In this document: piece by piece, positions 41,473-50,686 of the stretch | Position numbering within the stretch: the stretch's first letter is position 1 | Layout of the letters: the number at the start of each line of letters is the position of its first letter | Origin: Saccharopolyspora kobensis | GTDB lineage: Bacteria > Actinomycetota > Actinomycetes > Mycobacteriales > Pseudonocardiaceae | Direction: 5' to 3' | DNA length: 64,000 nt | Assembly (NCBI RefSeq): GCF_900108315.1 | Contig: NZ_FNVB01000004.1 | Location: 682,001 to 746,000, forward strand | Program-made: the position numbers and the translations under genes | The notes under the pieces: generated by a model | Told to the model about the DNA's origin: nothing | Seen by the model: the letters and a program-made list of their open reading frames with translations, nothing else | The model's database searches: none

Positions 41473-44121
41473 TCATGCCGCCGGGTTCGCCGTGCCGTTG
41501 AGCGTCGCCGCTGCGAGTTCTGTTCGGGAGCGGTAGCCGGTCTTGTTGAAGAACCTGGTCAGGCGGCCTTCCACGCTCTTCTCGCTGGTGCCCAGGACGG
41601 TTGCCAGTTGGGAGTTGGTCAGGCCTTCGGTGATCAGGGCCGCCAGCAGTCGCTCGTTCTCGGCCACGGTCGCGCTGCGACCCGGAACCGTCATGTTCCG
41701 GGCTCGCATCAGGTTGCGCAGTCGTGCGCGCGGGATCAGCGCGTCCAGCTCGCCGAACATCTCGTACGCCGTGTGGACGAGCTTCTGCGTCCCGGCAGCG
41801 GATCCGGCGACGGCGGCGAAGGTGGAGGCCAGTTCGAACGGGCGGTTGCGGGCTTTGGCGAGCTCCATGACCTCCGCTGCGGTGCGCGGATCCGGCTGCA
41901 CCAGCAATCGCGCGAGCAGCGCGCTGCGCCGTGCGGCGGTGGTGCCCAGCTGGTCCGCGACCTGCTGGAGCCGGTTGGCGCATCGCCGTGCTGCGGCCGG
42001 GTTTCCGGCTTGTGCTTCGGTTTCGGCGAGCCGCAGCCACAGTTCGTCGGTGCCCGCCGTGATCCCGTTCCCGGCCGCGAAGCGGAGCGCCTCCTCGATG
42101 AGGTTCTTCGCCCGCAGGGTCGCGCCGAGCGTGCTTTCGAGCTCGGCTTCCGGGACCGCCAGCAGGTGCGGCAGCAGGAGGTGCTGGGAACGCGCGTCGT
42201 CGAGGACCGCGCGGGCGCGGTTCAGCTGGCCGCGGGCGGTGAGGATTCCCGCCAGTTCCCGGTACGTCGCGGTTCGCTCGGGGCCGTGGACGTGGGCCGA
42301 CGCTGCGGCGAGGTCGGCCCTGGCGAGGTCCAGCGCCTCGTCCCACCGGCCCGCGAAGCTGGCCCCGATCGCGGTCGAGGGCGCGGGAACGTCCAGCCAG
42401 CCCGCGAGCGAGAGGGTGCGCGACAGCACCTCGGAGGTCGGCGCGTGGTCGGCGAGCGCCTCGCGCGCTTCCTGCCAGCGGTTGAGCATGTACAGCGCCG
42501 CCGCGCGGGTGGTGATCCGGTTCTCCTCGCCGCCCGGGACCGAACCCCGGCCGTCCTCCACGAGGGCCTGCAAGGCGGCCGTGGCGCCGCTGCCCGCCAG
42601 CCCGATCACGTAGGTGATCAGCAGTTCCTGCGAGGAATCCGGCGTGAGGTGGTCGGAAGGGCTGCGCAGCACGATTTCGGCCGACTGGACGGCGGAGCCG
42701 AAGCGCCTGTGCCGCGCACACGTCACGGCGTGCTGATGCAGTGCTTCGGCGCGCCGTGCAGGGTCGGTGAACAGCCCGGCCGCCGCCCAGAGCCATCGGT
42801 CGGCGCGCTCGCCGTTCTCGGTGCGGGCCGCTGCCGACAGCAGGGTCGCCGCGGTGCGTTCCGGGTCCGCCGGTTTGCCCGCGTCCACGAGCCGTTCCGG
42901 GAGGTAGTCGGGGGACAGGCAGATCGCCCTGCCCTGCTGGAGCGCGTTCACCGCGAGCTGTGCGATCAGGCGCCGCTCGAACGGGCCGAGGCAGGCGGTG
43001 AGCAGGGTGGCGAGCATCGGCGCGCGGAAGCGCCAGCTGCCCGCCGGACGTCCGGGCAGCACCACGCCTGCCTCGCGGAGCTCGTGCAGCACTTCGTCGA
43101 CGGCTTGCTCATCGGTGTCGACGGCCTCGGCGATGAGCGCCGGGGCGGCGCTGCCCAGCGGATGCAGCACCGCCAGCGCTTTGATCACCGGCCAGGACGC
43201 CTTCAGCTCGGCGAACAGCGGGTGGGCGACCGGCAGTTCGGCCGCGCTGCGGACCAGGTGGGCCTGCTGGTCGACGATCCGCAGGCTGCCCGCCCGCTGG
43301 TAGCCCTCGACGGCGGCGCGCACGACCGCGGGAATTCCCGCGCAGGAGTTGCGGATCGACCTCGCCAGACCGGGCGCGGGCTTGGCCCGGAGCAGGTCGG
43401 TGAGCAGCTCCTCGACCGCCGACGCCGACAGCGGGCGGAGACGTTCCTCGTGCACCAGAGCAGCCACGTCGGGGTCGAGCGCGCGGGCGGCGCACACGAA
43501 GGTGACCGGGGAGCCCGCCAGCGCGCTGATCGAGGAGGACAGGGCCGTGCGGGCATCGCTGCCGAGGCGGTGCGCGTCGTCGAGGAAGACCACCAGGCGG
43601 TCGCGGCGCGCGGCCAGGCTGCTCACCACCCGGCTCAACGCGGTGCGCGCGCATTCATCGCGGACGAGCGGCAGGCCGAGGCCGTCGGAGAATCTCGTCA
43701 CGAGGTTCGGCAGATCTGATACCGCGCTGGGGATGCGAATTTCCGCTGTCGCGATTCCGGCCTCGACCAGCTTTTCCCGCACTCGAGCCAGAACCGTGCT
43801 CCTACCTGTTCCGGCGGGTCCGGTGACCACGACCGCGGGAATGGCCGGGCGGTCGCAGACGTCGATCACGCGGGCGATGACATCGTCGCGGCCGATCGAA
43901 CGGACACCCGGAGCGGCCGTTCGGGCAGAGACGTGCACCGGGCCGTCGCCGGTGCCGGTGACCTGCGGCAGAGTCGGCAGGGCGCGTTCGCCGGGCTGGA
44001 TCGCGGATGCGGGGATGAGCACGAGATCCAGTATTGCCAGCGCCGCCGGAGCAGTTCGTGCCGGAACGATGAGAAGGTCATTAAGAGTTTCTTTCGCGGA
44101 GGTTGGCGAGTTCGGAAACAT
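41473..44121 (-). CDS. Large ATP-binding LuxR-family regulator, second of three
   Basis: 882 residues. A short N-terminal extension of about 70 residues precedes the ATPase: Walker A TGPAGTGRSTVL, Walker B RLVVFLDDAHRLG. Long TPR-like helical middle. C-terminal HTH: NERLLAALITEGLTNSQLATVLGTSEKSVEGRLTRFFNKTGYRSRTEL. It is divergent from the third regulator with about 120 nt between starts. The HTHs of the second and third proteins are alike (KTxxxSRxxL), so they may bind related sites. Confidence 0.93.
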   Translation of the reverse strand: MFPNSPTSAKETLNDLLIVPARTAPAALAILDLVLIPASAIQPGERALPTLPQVTGTGDGPVHVSARTAAPGVRSIGRDDVIARVIDVCDRPAIPAVVVTGPAGTGRSTVLARVREKLVEAGIATAEIRIPSAVSDLPNLVTRFSDGLGLPLVRDECARTALSRVVSSLAARRDRLVVFLDDAHRLGSDARTALSSSISALAGSPVTFVCAARALDPDVAALVHEERLRPLSASAVEELLTDLLRAKPAPGLARSIRNSCAGIPAVVRAAVEGYQRAGSLRIVDQQAHLVRSAAELPVAHPLFAELKASWPVIKALAVLHPLGSAAPALIAEAVDTDEQAVDEVLHELREAGVVLPGRPAGSWRFRAPMLATLLTACLGPFERRLIAQLAVNALQQGRAICLSPDYLPERLVDAGKPADPERTAATLLSAAARTENGERADRWLWAAAGLFTDPARRAEALHQHAVTCARHRRFGSAVQSAEIVLRSPSDHLTPDSSQELLITYVIGLAGSGATAALQALVEDGRGSVPGGEENRITTRAAALYMLNRWQEAREALADHAPTSEVLSRTLSLAGWLDVPAPSTAIGASFAGRWDEALDLARADLAAASAHVHGPERTATYRELAGILTARGQLNRARAVLDDARSQHLLLPHLLAVPEAELESTLGATLRAKNLIEEALRFAAGNGITAGTDELWLRLAETEAQAGNPAAARRCANRLQQVADQLGTTAARRSALLARLLVQPDPRTAAEVMELAKARNRPFELASTFAAVAGSAAGTQKLVHTAYEMFGELDALIPRARLRNLMRARNMTVPGRSATVAENERLLAALITEGLTNSQLATVLGTSEKSVEGRLTRFFNKTGYRSRTELAAATLNGTANPAA

Positions 44122-44241
44122 TGCCAGGTTCTAAAATCTGTCATTCACGATCCTTGGCGTGGCGACGTGCTGAGCGGGGGCGGCGATAACGTCCGCCCAG
44201 CGCTTCTCGGGAAAGCGGTGGCTACGGTGAGGACGGTCGTC

Positions 44242-45549
44242 ATGGGGCGGGAACAGCCGCGGTTCAAGGGCAGGGACGGCGCGCTCGCGGTGCTGCGGTC
44301 GGCATTGCGCTCCGGTGCGCAGCGCGGTCGGCTGGTGGTCGTGCGCGGTTCCGCCGGGATCGGCAGGACGCGGCTGCTGGAGGAGGCGAGCCGCCGCTGG
44401 CGCTCCCACGGCGTTCGGGTCGCCGAAATCCAGGTCGGCGGGCGGGATCTGCACGGCGTCGACGTGGTCGTCCGAGCGCTCCGCCGCGATTTCGACCGGC
44501 TGGGCGATCCCGGCCTGATAGACGGGATAAGTGCGCTGGTGCGGCTGTGCGAGGCCGAGGACGGGTTCCCCGCGGTGGTCGCCGAGCTGGGCCGGGTGTT
44601 CGGCCGGATCGGTGCCCTCGGCCCGACGGCGGTGTTCGTCGACGACGCGCTGGAGATCGCCGAGCCCGCCGCGCTGCTGCTCGCCGCGCGGCGCCCCGGC
44701 TGCCTGCTGGTGACGTCGATGCGCGCGGACGCCGAACCGGCCAGGGCCGCGGAACTGCTGGAAATGGCCGACGAAGTGCTGGACCTGGAACCGCTGGCTG
44801 ACGAGGACATCGCGGCGGTGGCCGGACTGGACGAGGTCGCCCTCCGGGCCCTGCGCACGGCGCTGGGCGAGCTGTTCGGCAACCCCGGCGCGGTTCTGAC
44901 CGCGCTGGACCTGCTGCGCGAACAGGGGCGGCTCGTCGACTCGGTCGGCGGCCCGCTCACCCTGACCGACCCGGATTCGCCCATCGCGCTGCCCGGCGAC
45001 CACGACCTGCTGCGCCGCGCCCGCTCACTCGGTGAGCTCGCGATCCGCCTGCTCGCCGTGGCCGACGGCGCGCTGGACGTCGACGACCTCCCGTCGATCT
45101 CGGTGGCTCTGGGCAGCGGCGTCGTCGAGTGCGGGCGAATGGTGGACCGGTTGGTCGAGAACGGGCTGCTGGTGGTCGATTCGTGGGGTCGGCTGCGCTG
45201 CGCCTGCCCGGCGCTGGCCGCCGCCGTCGCGCCGCTGCGGCGGCTTCCCGTCGGGCGGAACGCGCTGCGGACACCCTCCGCAGCGGGCTCGTTCGCCCGT
45301 CCCGCGCCGGTCCGCGAGCACCGCACCGGGCGTTCGCGCGCCTGGTCCGCCACCGAGGAGCGGATCGTCGAGCTGATCGGCACCGGGCGAACCAACCGGC
45401 AGATCGGCACCGTGCTCGGGTTGAGCGAGAAGACCGTGGAGAGCCACGTGACCCGTTTGCTCGCCAAGTCCGGCTGCCGCTCGCGCGTGGGACTGGTGGT
45501 GATGGCGAACCGCCGGCACGGCCAGGCGTTCAACCGCCCGGCAGCGTGA
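44242..45549 (+). CDS. Short ATP-binding LuxR-family regulator, third of three
   Basis: 435 residues. Walker A SAGIGRTRLL, Walker B PTAVFVDDALEI, then helical domains without the long TPR region. The C-terminal HTH reads TEERIVELIGTGRTNRQIGTVLGLSEKTVESHVTRLLAKSGCRSRVGL. It is about half the length of its neighbours, having lost the TPR sensor part. ATG 44242 with a weak GAGG; GTG 44227 is possible. Divergent from the second regulator. Confidence 0.92.
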   Translation: MGREQPRFKGRDGALAVLRSALRSGAQRGRLVVVRGSAGIGRTRLLEEASRRWRSHGVRVAEIQVGGRDLHGVDVVVRALRRDFDRLGDPGLIDGISALVRLCEAEDGFPAVVAELGRVFGRIGALGPTAVFVDDALEIAEPAALLLAARRPGCLLVTSMRADAEPARAAELLEMADEVLDLEPLADEDIAAVAGLDEVALRALRTALGELFGNPGAVLTALDLLREQGRLVDSVGGPLTLTDPDSPIALPGDHDLLRRARSLGELAIRLLAVADGALDVDDLPSISVALGSGVVECGRMVDRLVENGLLVVDSWGRLRCACPALAAAVAPLRRLPVGRNALRTPSAAGSFARPAPVREHRTGRSRAWSATEERIVELIGTGRTNRQIGTVLGLSEKTVESHVTRLLAKSGCRSRVGLVVMANRRHGQAFNRPAA

Positions 45550-45797
45550 TCAGCCGAGGCGGTGGCCGTACTCGTCCGGAGCGGCACCCGTCGCCGCCAC
45601 GTCGGTGCGGCCGGGACGCGTGGGGAGACGCCCCGGCCGCACGACGAGTCCGGCCGGTCCGATGCCCGTTCCGGGTCGTGCTCGCGCGGACGCGGGTTTT
45701 TCCACGGGCCCGAATCCGCTGGTGGACAAGGGTTTCTGCGGATGATTCGGCGGAGTTCCCGCGATCCGCGGACAACGTGCCCGAGCGCCGGTGTACC

Positions 45798-45821
45798 ATT
45801 TCACTAGTTATCTAGTGAAAT
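45798..45821. promoter_or_regulatory. GntR (YtrA-type) operator, near-perfect palindrome
   Basis: ATTTCACTAG (45798-45807), centre TTAT, CTAGTGAAAT (45812-45821). The arms are perfect 10-mers and AT-rich in a GC-rich genome. It lies 17 nt before the first ABC gene. The GntR gene of the same cluster (47738) is the obvious partner; GntR proteins of the YtrA group bind such sites over the promoter of their ABC operons. Confidence 0.75.
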
Positions 45822-45838
45822 GACGAGGCAGGGTGATC

Positions 45839-46711
45839 ATGAGCTCGGGAGAGGTGCCCGCGGTGCGGGCCCACCAGCTGGCCAAGAGATATCGCCGCGG
45901 GTGGGCGCTGCGCGGTTGTTCGCTGTCGTTGCCCCAGAGCCGGGTGGTCGCGCTGGTCGGCCACAACGGGGCGGGCAAGAGCACTCTGATGGGCCTGATC
46001 GCCGGTCTGCTCAAGCCGACCGAAGGCGCGATCGAGGTGTTCGGGCGCCGGCCCAGCGGAACCGGTGCGCCCGAGGAGGTCGCCTACGTGGCCCAGCAGA
46101 AGCCGCTCTACCCGGGCCTGACGGTGTCGGAGTCGCTGCGCTTCGCCGCGCGCATGAACACCCGCTGGGACCAGGGGTACGCCGAGCAGCTCATCCGCGC
46201 GGCGGAGGTGCCGTTCGAGGCCAAGGTCGGCAAGCTCTCCGGCGGGCAGCGCACCAGGGTGGCGCTCGTGCTGGCGCTGGGCAAGCGCCCCGGTCTGCTG
46301 ATGCTCGACGAGCCCCTGGCCGAGCTCGACCCGCTGGCCCGGGAAGCGACCATGCGCACGCTGCAGGAGGAATCGCGCCTGCACGGCATCGGGGTCCTGC
46401 TGTCCTCGCACGTGCTGGAGGAGCTCGAAACGGTCTGCGATCACCTGGTGCTGCTGGGCAACGGCCGGGTCCGGCTGGACGGTCCGGTCGCCGATCTCGT
46501 TGCGGGGCATCGTGTTCTGCGCGGATCCGGGCAGCCGCCCGTTGCGTCGGGCGACGTCGTCGACAGCGTGCGCTCCGGGCAGGAGCAGGTGCTGATCACC
46601 AAGCGGAGCGCTCCGGTGGCAGCGCCCGGATGGCGCGAGCAGGCGCCCCGGCTCAACGACATCGCGCTGGCCTACATGCGCAACAACGACGACGCGGAGG
46701 TGGCGGCATGA
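45839..46711 (+). CDS. ABC transporter ATP-binding protein (YtrB-like)
   Basis: 290 residues. Walker A GHNGAGKST, Q-loop VAQQKPLYPG, signature LSGGQRTRVAL, Walker B LLMLDEPLAELDPLAR, H-loop LSSHVLEEL. The C-terminal domain is short and variable. Start ATG 45839; GTG 45833 is possible. Overlaps the permease by 4 nt (ATGA). Works with the permease; may export antibiotics or respond to cell-wall stress, as in Ytr systems. Confidence 0.95.
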   Translation: MSSGEVPAVRAHQLAKRYRRGWALRGCSLSLPQSRVVALVGHNGAGKSTLMGLIAGLLKPTEGAIEVFGRRPSGTGAPEEVAYVAQQKPLYPGLTVSESLRFAARMNTRWDQGYAEQLIRAAEVPFEAKVGKLSGGQRTRVALVLALGKRPGLLMLDEPLAELDPLAREATMRTLQEESRLHGIGVLLSSHVLEELETVCDHLVLLGNGRVRLDGPVADLVAGHRVLRGSGQPPVASGDVVDSVRSGQEQVLITKRSAPVAAPGWREQAPRLNDIALAYMRNNDDAEVAA

Positions 46712-47685
46712 TCTGGGTCGCCTGGCGCCAGCACCGCGCCCAGCTGATCACCTTGGCAGCCGCACTGCTGTTCGGCAGCGCGGCCGTGCTGCTGCTGCAT
46801 TCCAGCATGACCGGTCGCATCGGCGAGCTCGGGCTGCAGGCGTGCCTGTCGGTCTACGAGCGGACTCCCGACTGCGCGACGGCGCGGACCGAGTTCCAGC
46901 GGGAGTGGTTCGACCTGATCAAGCTCGGGCAAGGGGCGGTCTTCGCCCTCCCGGTGCTGATGGGTGCGTTCTTCGGCGCTCCGCTGTTCGCCAGGGAGCT
47001 CGAGCACGGCACGCACGTGCTCGCCTTCACCCAGTCCGTCAGCCGGCTCCGCTGGATGAGCACCAAGGTGGCGGTGCTGCTGCTGCCGTCCGCGCTCGTG
47101 GTGGTGGTGATCCAGCTGCTCGTCGACCGGTGGGTGGCGGCCGCCGGGATGCTGGGCCCGGAGCGGACCAGTCCCTTCCAATGGCTGAACCTCGACACCA
47201 CCGGGCCCATGCCCGTCGCGCACCTGCTGTTCGCCTTCGCCTTGGGCGCGATGCTGGGCGCGGTCATGCGGCGTTCGCTGATGGCCTTGTCCACGACGCT
47301 GGGCGCGCTGATCGTGCTGCGCACCGTGGTGACCAACGTCGCCCCGAACTTCTTGCCGGTGCAGCGGCTCACCAACGCCGACCCGATGAGCAGCCCGGTG
47401 CCCGGTGACTTCGGGATCATGGTGCTGGACTCCGGCTATCTCGGCAAGGACGGGCAGCTGCTGCGCCCGGAGCTGACGGACGTGACCGCCTGCCCGACTC
47501 CGCCGGACGGGTCCACTCCGGACTTCGCCGCCTGCTACGCGGAGAAGGGCGTGGTCGGGTCGTACGCCGACGTGCTCTTCCCGTCCGCGGCGCCGGGGTT
47601 GCAGCTGGCCGAGTTCGCCGCGTTCGGCCTCGCCGCGGTCCTGCTGCTGGTGGGGACCGCGTGGACGCTGCAACGGCAGCACTGA
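46708..47685 (+). CDS. ABC transporter permease of the GntR/Ytr-type locus
   Basis: 325 residues. Several membrane helices: LITLAAALLFGSAAVLLL at the N-terminus, ALPVLMGAFFGAPLFARELEHGTHVLAFTQSVSRLRWMSTKVAVLLLPSALVVV and others. A long extracytoplasmic loop with paired Cys (TACPTPPDG, FAACYAEK) precedes the last helix. The RELEHGTHVLAFTQSVSR block is common in actinomycete ABC-2-like permeases beside GntR genes. Pairs with the upstream ATPase. Confidence 0.9.
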   Translation: MIWVAWRQHRAQLITLAAALLFGSAAVLLLHSSMTGRIGELGLQACLSVYERTPDCATARTEFQREWFDLIKLGQGAVFALPVLMGAFFGAPLFARELEHGTHVLAFTQSVSRLRWMSTKVAVLLLPSALVVVVIQLLVDRWVAAAGMLGPERTSPFQWLNLDTTGPMPVAHLLFAFALGAMLGAVMRRSLMALSTTLGALIVLRTVVTNVAPNFLPVQRLTNADPMSSPVPGDFGIMVLDSGYLGKDGQLLRPELTDVTACPTPPDGSTPDFAACYAEKGVVGSYADVLFPSAAPGLQLAEFAAFGLAAVLLLVGTAWTLQRQH

Positions 47686-47737
47686 ACCGGCGCCGGGTTC
47701 CGCGCTCGGATGAGCGGGGCCGATTATGCTGGGCCGT

Positions 47738-48121
47738 ATGATCGAGTTCCGGATCGACCGTCGTTCCGGGGTCTCCACGTACGTCCAGATCATCCAGCAG
47801 GTCGAACAGGCCATGCGGCTGGGCCTGCTGGGGCCCGGAGATCGGCTGCCCACCGCGCGTGAGGTGGTGGAGGCGACGGCGGTCAATCCGAACACGGTGC
47901 TCAAGGCGTACCGCGAGCTCGAACGCGAAGGGCTGGTCGAGGCCCGGCGCGGGGTGGGGACTTTCGTGACGCGTTCGCTGGCGAGCGAGCTGACCGCCGT
48001 CGAGGCGCCGCTGCGGCGCGATCTGGAAGAGTGGATGAGCCGTGCGAAGAGCGGCGGTCTCGCCGTGGAGGCCGTCGACGCGCTCTACGCGGCCGTCCGG
48101 GACGAGCACTTCCAACGTTGA
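47738..48121 (+). CDS. GntR-family regulator (YtrA subfamily)
   Basis: 127 residues: an HTH without a large effector domain, as in YtrA. FRIDRRSGVSTYVQIIQQVEQAMRLG, GPGDRLPTAREVVEATAVNPNTVLKAYRELEREGLVEARRGVGTFV. I favour ATG 47738 because a -10-like TATGCT (47725-47730) lies directly before it, suggesting a leaderless message; ATG 47726 is an alternative. Likely ligand of the palindrome at 45798. It precedes a second ABC ATPase by 15 nt. Confidence 0.93.
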   Translation: MIEFRIDRRSGVSTYVQIIQQVEQAMRLGLLGPGDRLPTAREVVEATAVNPNTVLKAYRELEREGLVEARRGVGTFVTRSLASELTAVEAPLRRDLEEWMSRAKSGGLAVEAVDALYAAVRDEHFQR

Positions 48122-48136
48122 GGGGCCGAACGCACA

Positions 48137-48985
48137 ATGAGCGCGTTGCGCACCATCGGTTTGTCCAAGAGCTACGGCCGGAAACCGGCTCTCCGGGACT
48201 GCACCGTCGAGCTGCCCGCGGGAAAGGTGGTCGGGCTGGTCGGCTCGAACGGCGGGGGCAAGAGCACCTTCCTCGGGTTGGCGGCCGGGCTGATCCGTCC
48301 GTCCGCGGGAGAGGTGCGGGTGTTCGGCGACGAGGTGCGCGGCCGCCTGCACCCGGACGCGGCGATCCTGCCGCAGCACCGCCCGCTGTACGCGAACTTC
48401 ACCATCGCGGAGATGATCCGGGCGGTGGGCGCGGTGAACGAGCGGTGGTCGTCGGAGCGCGTCGAGGAAGCCCTCGCCGCGCACCCGGAGATGGATCCCA
48501 GCAGCCGCGTCGGTTCGCTGTCGCAGGGCATGCGCACCCAGCTCGCGCTCGCGCTGTGCCTCGGCAGGCTGCCGAAGCTGCTGCTGCTCGACGAGCCGAT
48601 GTCGGATCTCGATCCGCTGGCCCGCGAGGAATTCCTCCGGCTGCTGCTGGCCGATGTCGCCGAGCGCGGGATGACGGTGGTGCTGTCCTCGCACTCGCTC
48701 GGCGAGCTGCGCGACGTGTGCGATCACCTCGTGCTGCTGCACGCCGGCGAGGTGCTGCTCAGCGGTGACGTCGATGAGCTGCTCGACGACCACCTGGACG
48801 TCATCGGCCCGGCCGGCGACGGTTCTTCCCTTCCCGGAGCGGTGATCCACGCGAGCCGGACGGGCAGGCAGCAGCGCGCGCTCGTCCGCGCTCCCGGCTC
48901 GCTCGCGGCGGGCTGGGAAGGGCAGCGGCCGGACCTCGAACGGCTCGTGATCGACTACCTGCGGGCCAGGCGGATCAGCGGCTGA
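48137..48985 (+). CDS. Second ABC transporter ATP-binding protein of the GntR cluster
   Basis: 282 residues. Walker A GSNGGGKST, signature LSQGMRTQLAL, Walker B LLLLDEPMSDLDPLAR, H-loop LSSHSLGEL. It is homologous to the ATPase at 45839, but has GGG in place of GAG in the P-loop. No second permease follows, so it might share the permease at 46708. It forms an operon with gntR. Confidence 0.93.
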   Translation: MSALRTIGLSKSYGRKPALRDCTVELPAGKVVGLVGSNGGGKSTFLGLAAGLIRPSAGEVRVFGDEVRGRLHPDAAILPQHRPLYANFTIAEMIRAVGAVNERWSSERVEEALAAHPEMDPSSRVGSLSQGMRTQLALALCLGRLPKLLLLDEPMSDLDPLAREEFLRLLLADVAERGMTVVLSSHSLGELRDVCDHLVLLHAGEVLLSGDVDELLDDHLDVIGPAGDGSSLPGAVIHASRTGRQQRALVRAPGSLAAGWEGQRPDLERLVIDYLRARRISG

Positions 48986-49145
48986 CCGAGCGGCGAGGCC
49001 GACCGTGCGTTCTGCCTCGCACGTGAGGGGAATCCCGCTGCGACGGCCGGATCCCGCTCGGACGGTTCGCGCCGGGGCAGGCTGGGGCGATGGTCGTGCC
49101 CGGACCGGGGTGCGCGGCCGGTCGTAGCTCTGAGGATGGACGCGG

Positions 49146-49322
49146 ATGAACCAGGCTGAACCGGCGGCGCACCAAGTCCGGCCGCGGGCCGCGGAGAACC
49201 CGGTGGGGCGGGCCCGGGCGGCGGTGCGCGGTGGCCTGTCCCGGACGCTGACGGGCCGGGTCGGGGTCTTCGTGGCGACGGGCGAGCGCACCGAGGAGGT
49301 CGACGAGCCGGTCTTCGCGTGA
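49146..49322 (+). CDS. Possible 58-residue protein coupled to the kinase-like gene
   Basis: ATG 49146 opens a 58-codon frame whose stop overlaps the start of the kinase-like gene (GTGA, 49319-49322). The peptide is Arg/Ala-rich and ends RVGVFVATGERTEEVDEPVFA. The ribosome site (GAGG) is weak. It may be a leader for translational coupling or a small partner. No family recognised. Confidence 0.4.
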   Translation: MNQAEPAAHQVRPRAAENPVGRARAAVRGGLSRTLTGRVGVFVATGERTEEVDEPVFA

Positions 49323-50443
49323 ACGCGGTGCTGATCGCGCTGGTCGCGATATCGGAGTCGGCGGGCGTCGGGCTGCTCGGCGTCGTGGCGCTGCGCCTGC
49401 TCCGCCCTCACCCGGTGGGCCTCTCGCTGCTCGCGATCACCGGCATCACCGTGTGCGCGATGAACGCCGGCACCGTCACCGCGGTGCTGATCGCGCGGTC
49501 TGTCGAGGTGTCGCCGACCGCGCACGTGGTGATCAACCTGGTGGCCGGTGCGGTGGCCGTCCTGATCGGACTGCTGCTCGTCCGGACGGTGCCGGCGGGC
49601 CGCTGCCGACCGGTCGGCGAGACGCACCGGGCCGGGGACCCGCCGCCGGACGCCGAACTGGCGCGAGAGCTGAGCACGGCCCGCGACGAGCCGACGAGCC
49701 CCAGGTTGCGCGAGCGGGCGGCGGAAGCATCGCGGCGTCGGCTGATCACCTGGGTCTCGCGCTACCTGCGCGACCCGGTGCACCGGATCCAGCGCCTGAT
49801 CGAGTCCATTGAGGACGGCGCGGCCGGTGAACTCCCAACGTGCTGCAGGCAGATCCGCACCGACGCCGAGCAGGTGCTGGGCGTGGTGGACGATCTGCTG
49901 GAGCTCTCCCGGGCCCGAGCGGGGGAGAACCGGCTGGAGGCGCGGGAAGTGGCCCTCGACGACCTCGTCAGCGACGAGGTGGCCTCGCTCGGCGCGCTGG
50001 CCGGTGAGAACGGCATCCGGCTGCGGGCCGAGGTGGTCGAGCAGGTCCTGGTCCGCGTCGACGACCGGTCGATGACCCGGGTGCTCAACGCACTGCTGGT
50101 GAACGGCATCCGGTGCAGTCCGGCGGGCGCGGTGATCTCCGTCGGAGTGCGGGAGACCGGCGGTCAGGCGGTGGTGTCGGTGGCCGACGAGTGCGGCGGG
50201 ATCCCGGAGTGCGACCTCGGATCGGTCTTCGAGGCGGGCTGGAACGCCGCGGGGCCCGGGCTGGCCATCGCGCAGGAGATCGTGCGGGCCCACGACGGCG
50301 GCATCTCGGTGCGCAACGTGCCCGGTGGCTGCCGCTTCGAGGTCCGGATACCGCTGCCCCGGCGAACCGAAAGGGTGGACAGCCCACCGGCTGCCCACCC
50401 GATCCGGTCCTCCGAGACCTCTTCTCGGCGGCCAGCGCGGTGA
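49319..50443 (+). CDS. Degenerate sensor histidine kinase-like protein
   Basis: 374 residues. Two or three N-terminal membrane helices (AISESAGVGLLGVVALRLL, LSLLAITGITVCAMNAGTV, VVINLVAGAVAVLIGLLLV). The dimerisation region where SHELRTPL is expected reads SRYLRDPV, so the phosphoacceptor His is Arg. The ATPase domain is present but altered: N-box LNALLVNGIRCSP, G1 DECGGI (first Gly replaced by Cys), G2 GPGLAIAQEIVRAHDGG. It probably does not autophosphorylate. It may act as a scaffold or sensor for the LuxR regulator 244 nt downstream. Confidence 0.75.
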   Translation: MNAVLIALVAISESAGVGLLGVVALRLLRPHPVGLSLLAITGITVCAMNAGTVTAVLIARSVEVSPTAHVVINLVAGAVAVLIGLLLVRTVPAGRCRPVGETHRAGDPPPDAELARELSTARDEPTSPRLRERAAEASRRRLITWVSRYLRDPVHRIQRLIESIEDGAAGELPTCCRQIRTDAEQVLGVVDDLLELSRARAGENRLEAREVALDDLVSDEVASLGALAGENGIRLRAEVVEQVLVRVDDRSMTRVLNALLVNGIRCSPAGAVISVGVRETGGQAVVSVADECGGIPECDLGSVFEAGWNAAGPGLAIAQEIVRAHDGGISVRNVPGGCRFEVRIPLPRRTERVDSPPAAHPIRSSETSSRRPAR

Positions 50444-50686
50444 CGCGCTCGATCGTCTGGACCGCGAGATCGAGCGGGAGCGCTGCCCGGAGGTACCCGA
50501 GCCCGCGCCGCGCAACAGGCCTGAACCCGGAAGCACCACGCGGCCAAGTGGGGGATATCCCGGCGCGGCCGCTCCTCGTCCCTCGGCGCCGTCGATGTTC
50601 CGCAGACTCGTGGTGTCCGCTCCGCCTCGTTCGCGAGCGGCGCGGCGCACTGCTTCTCGTGGTTCAGGTTCGGAGGGTGAACGAGG

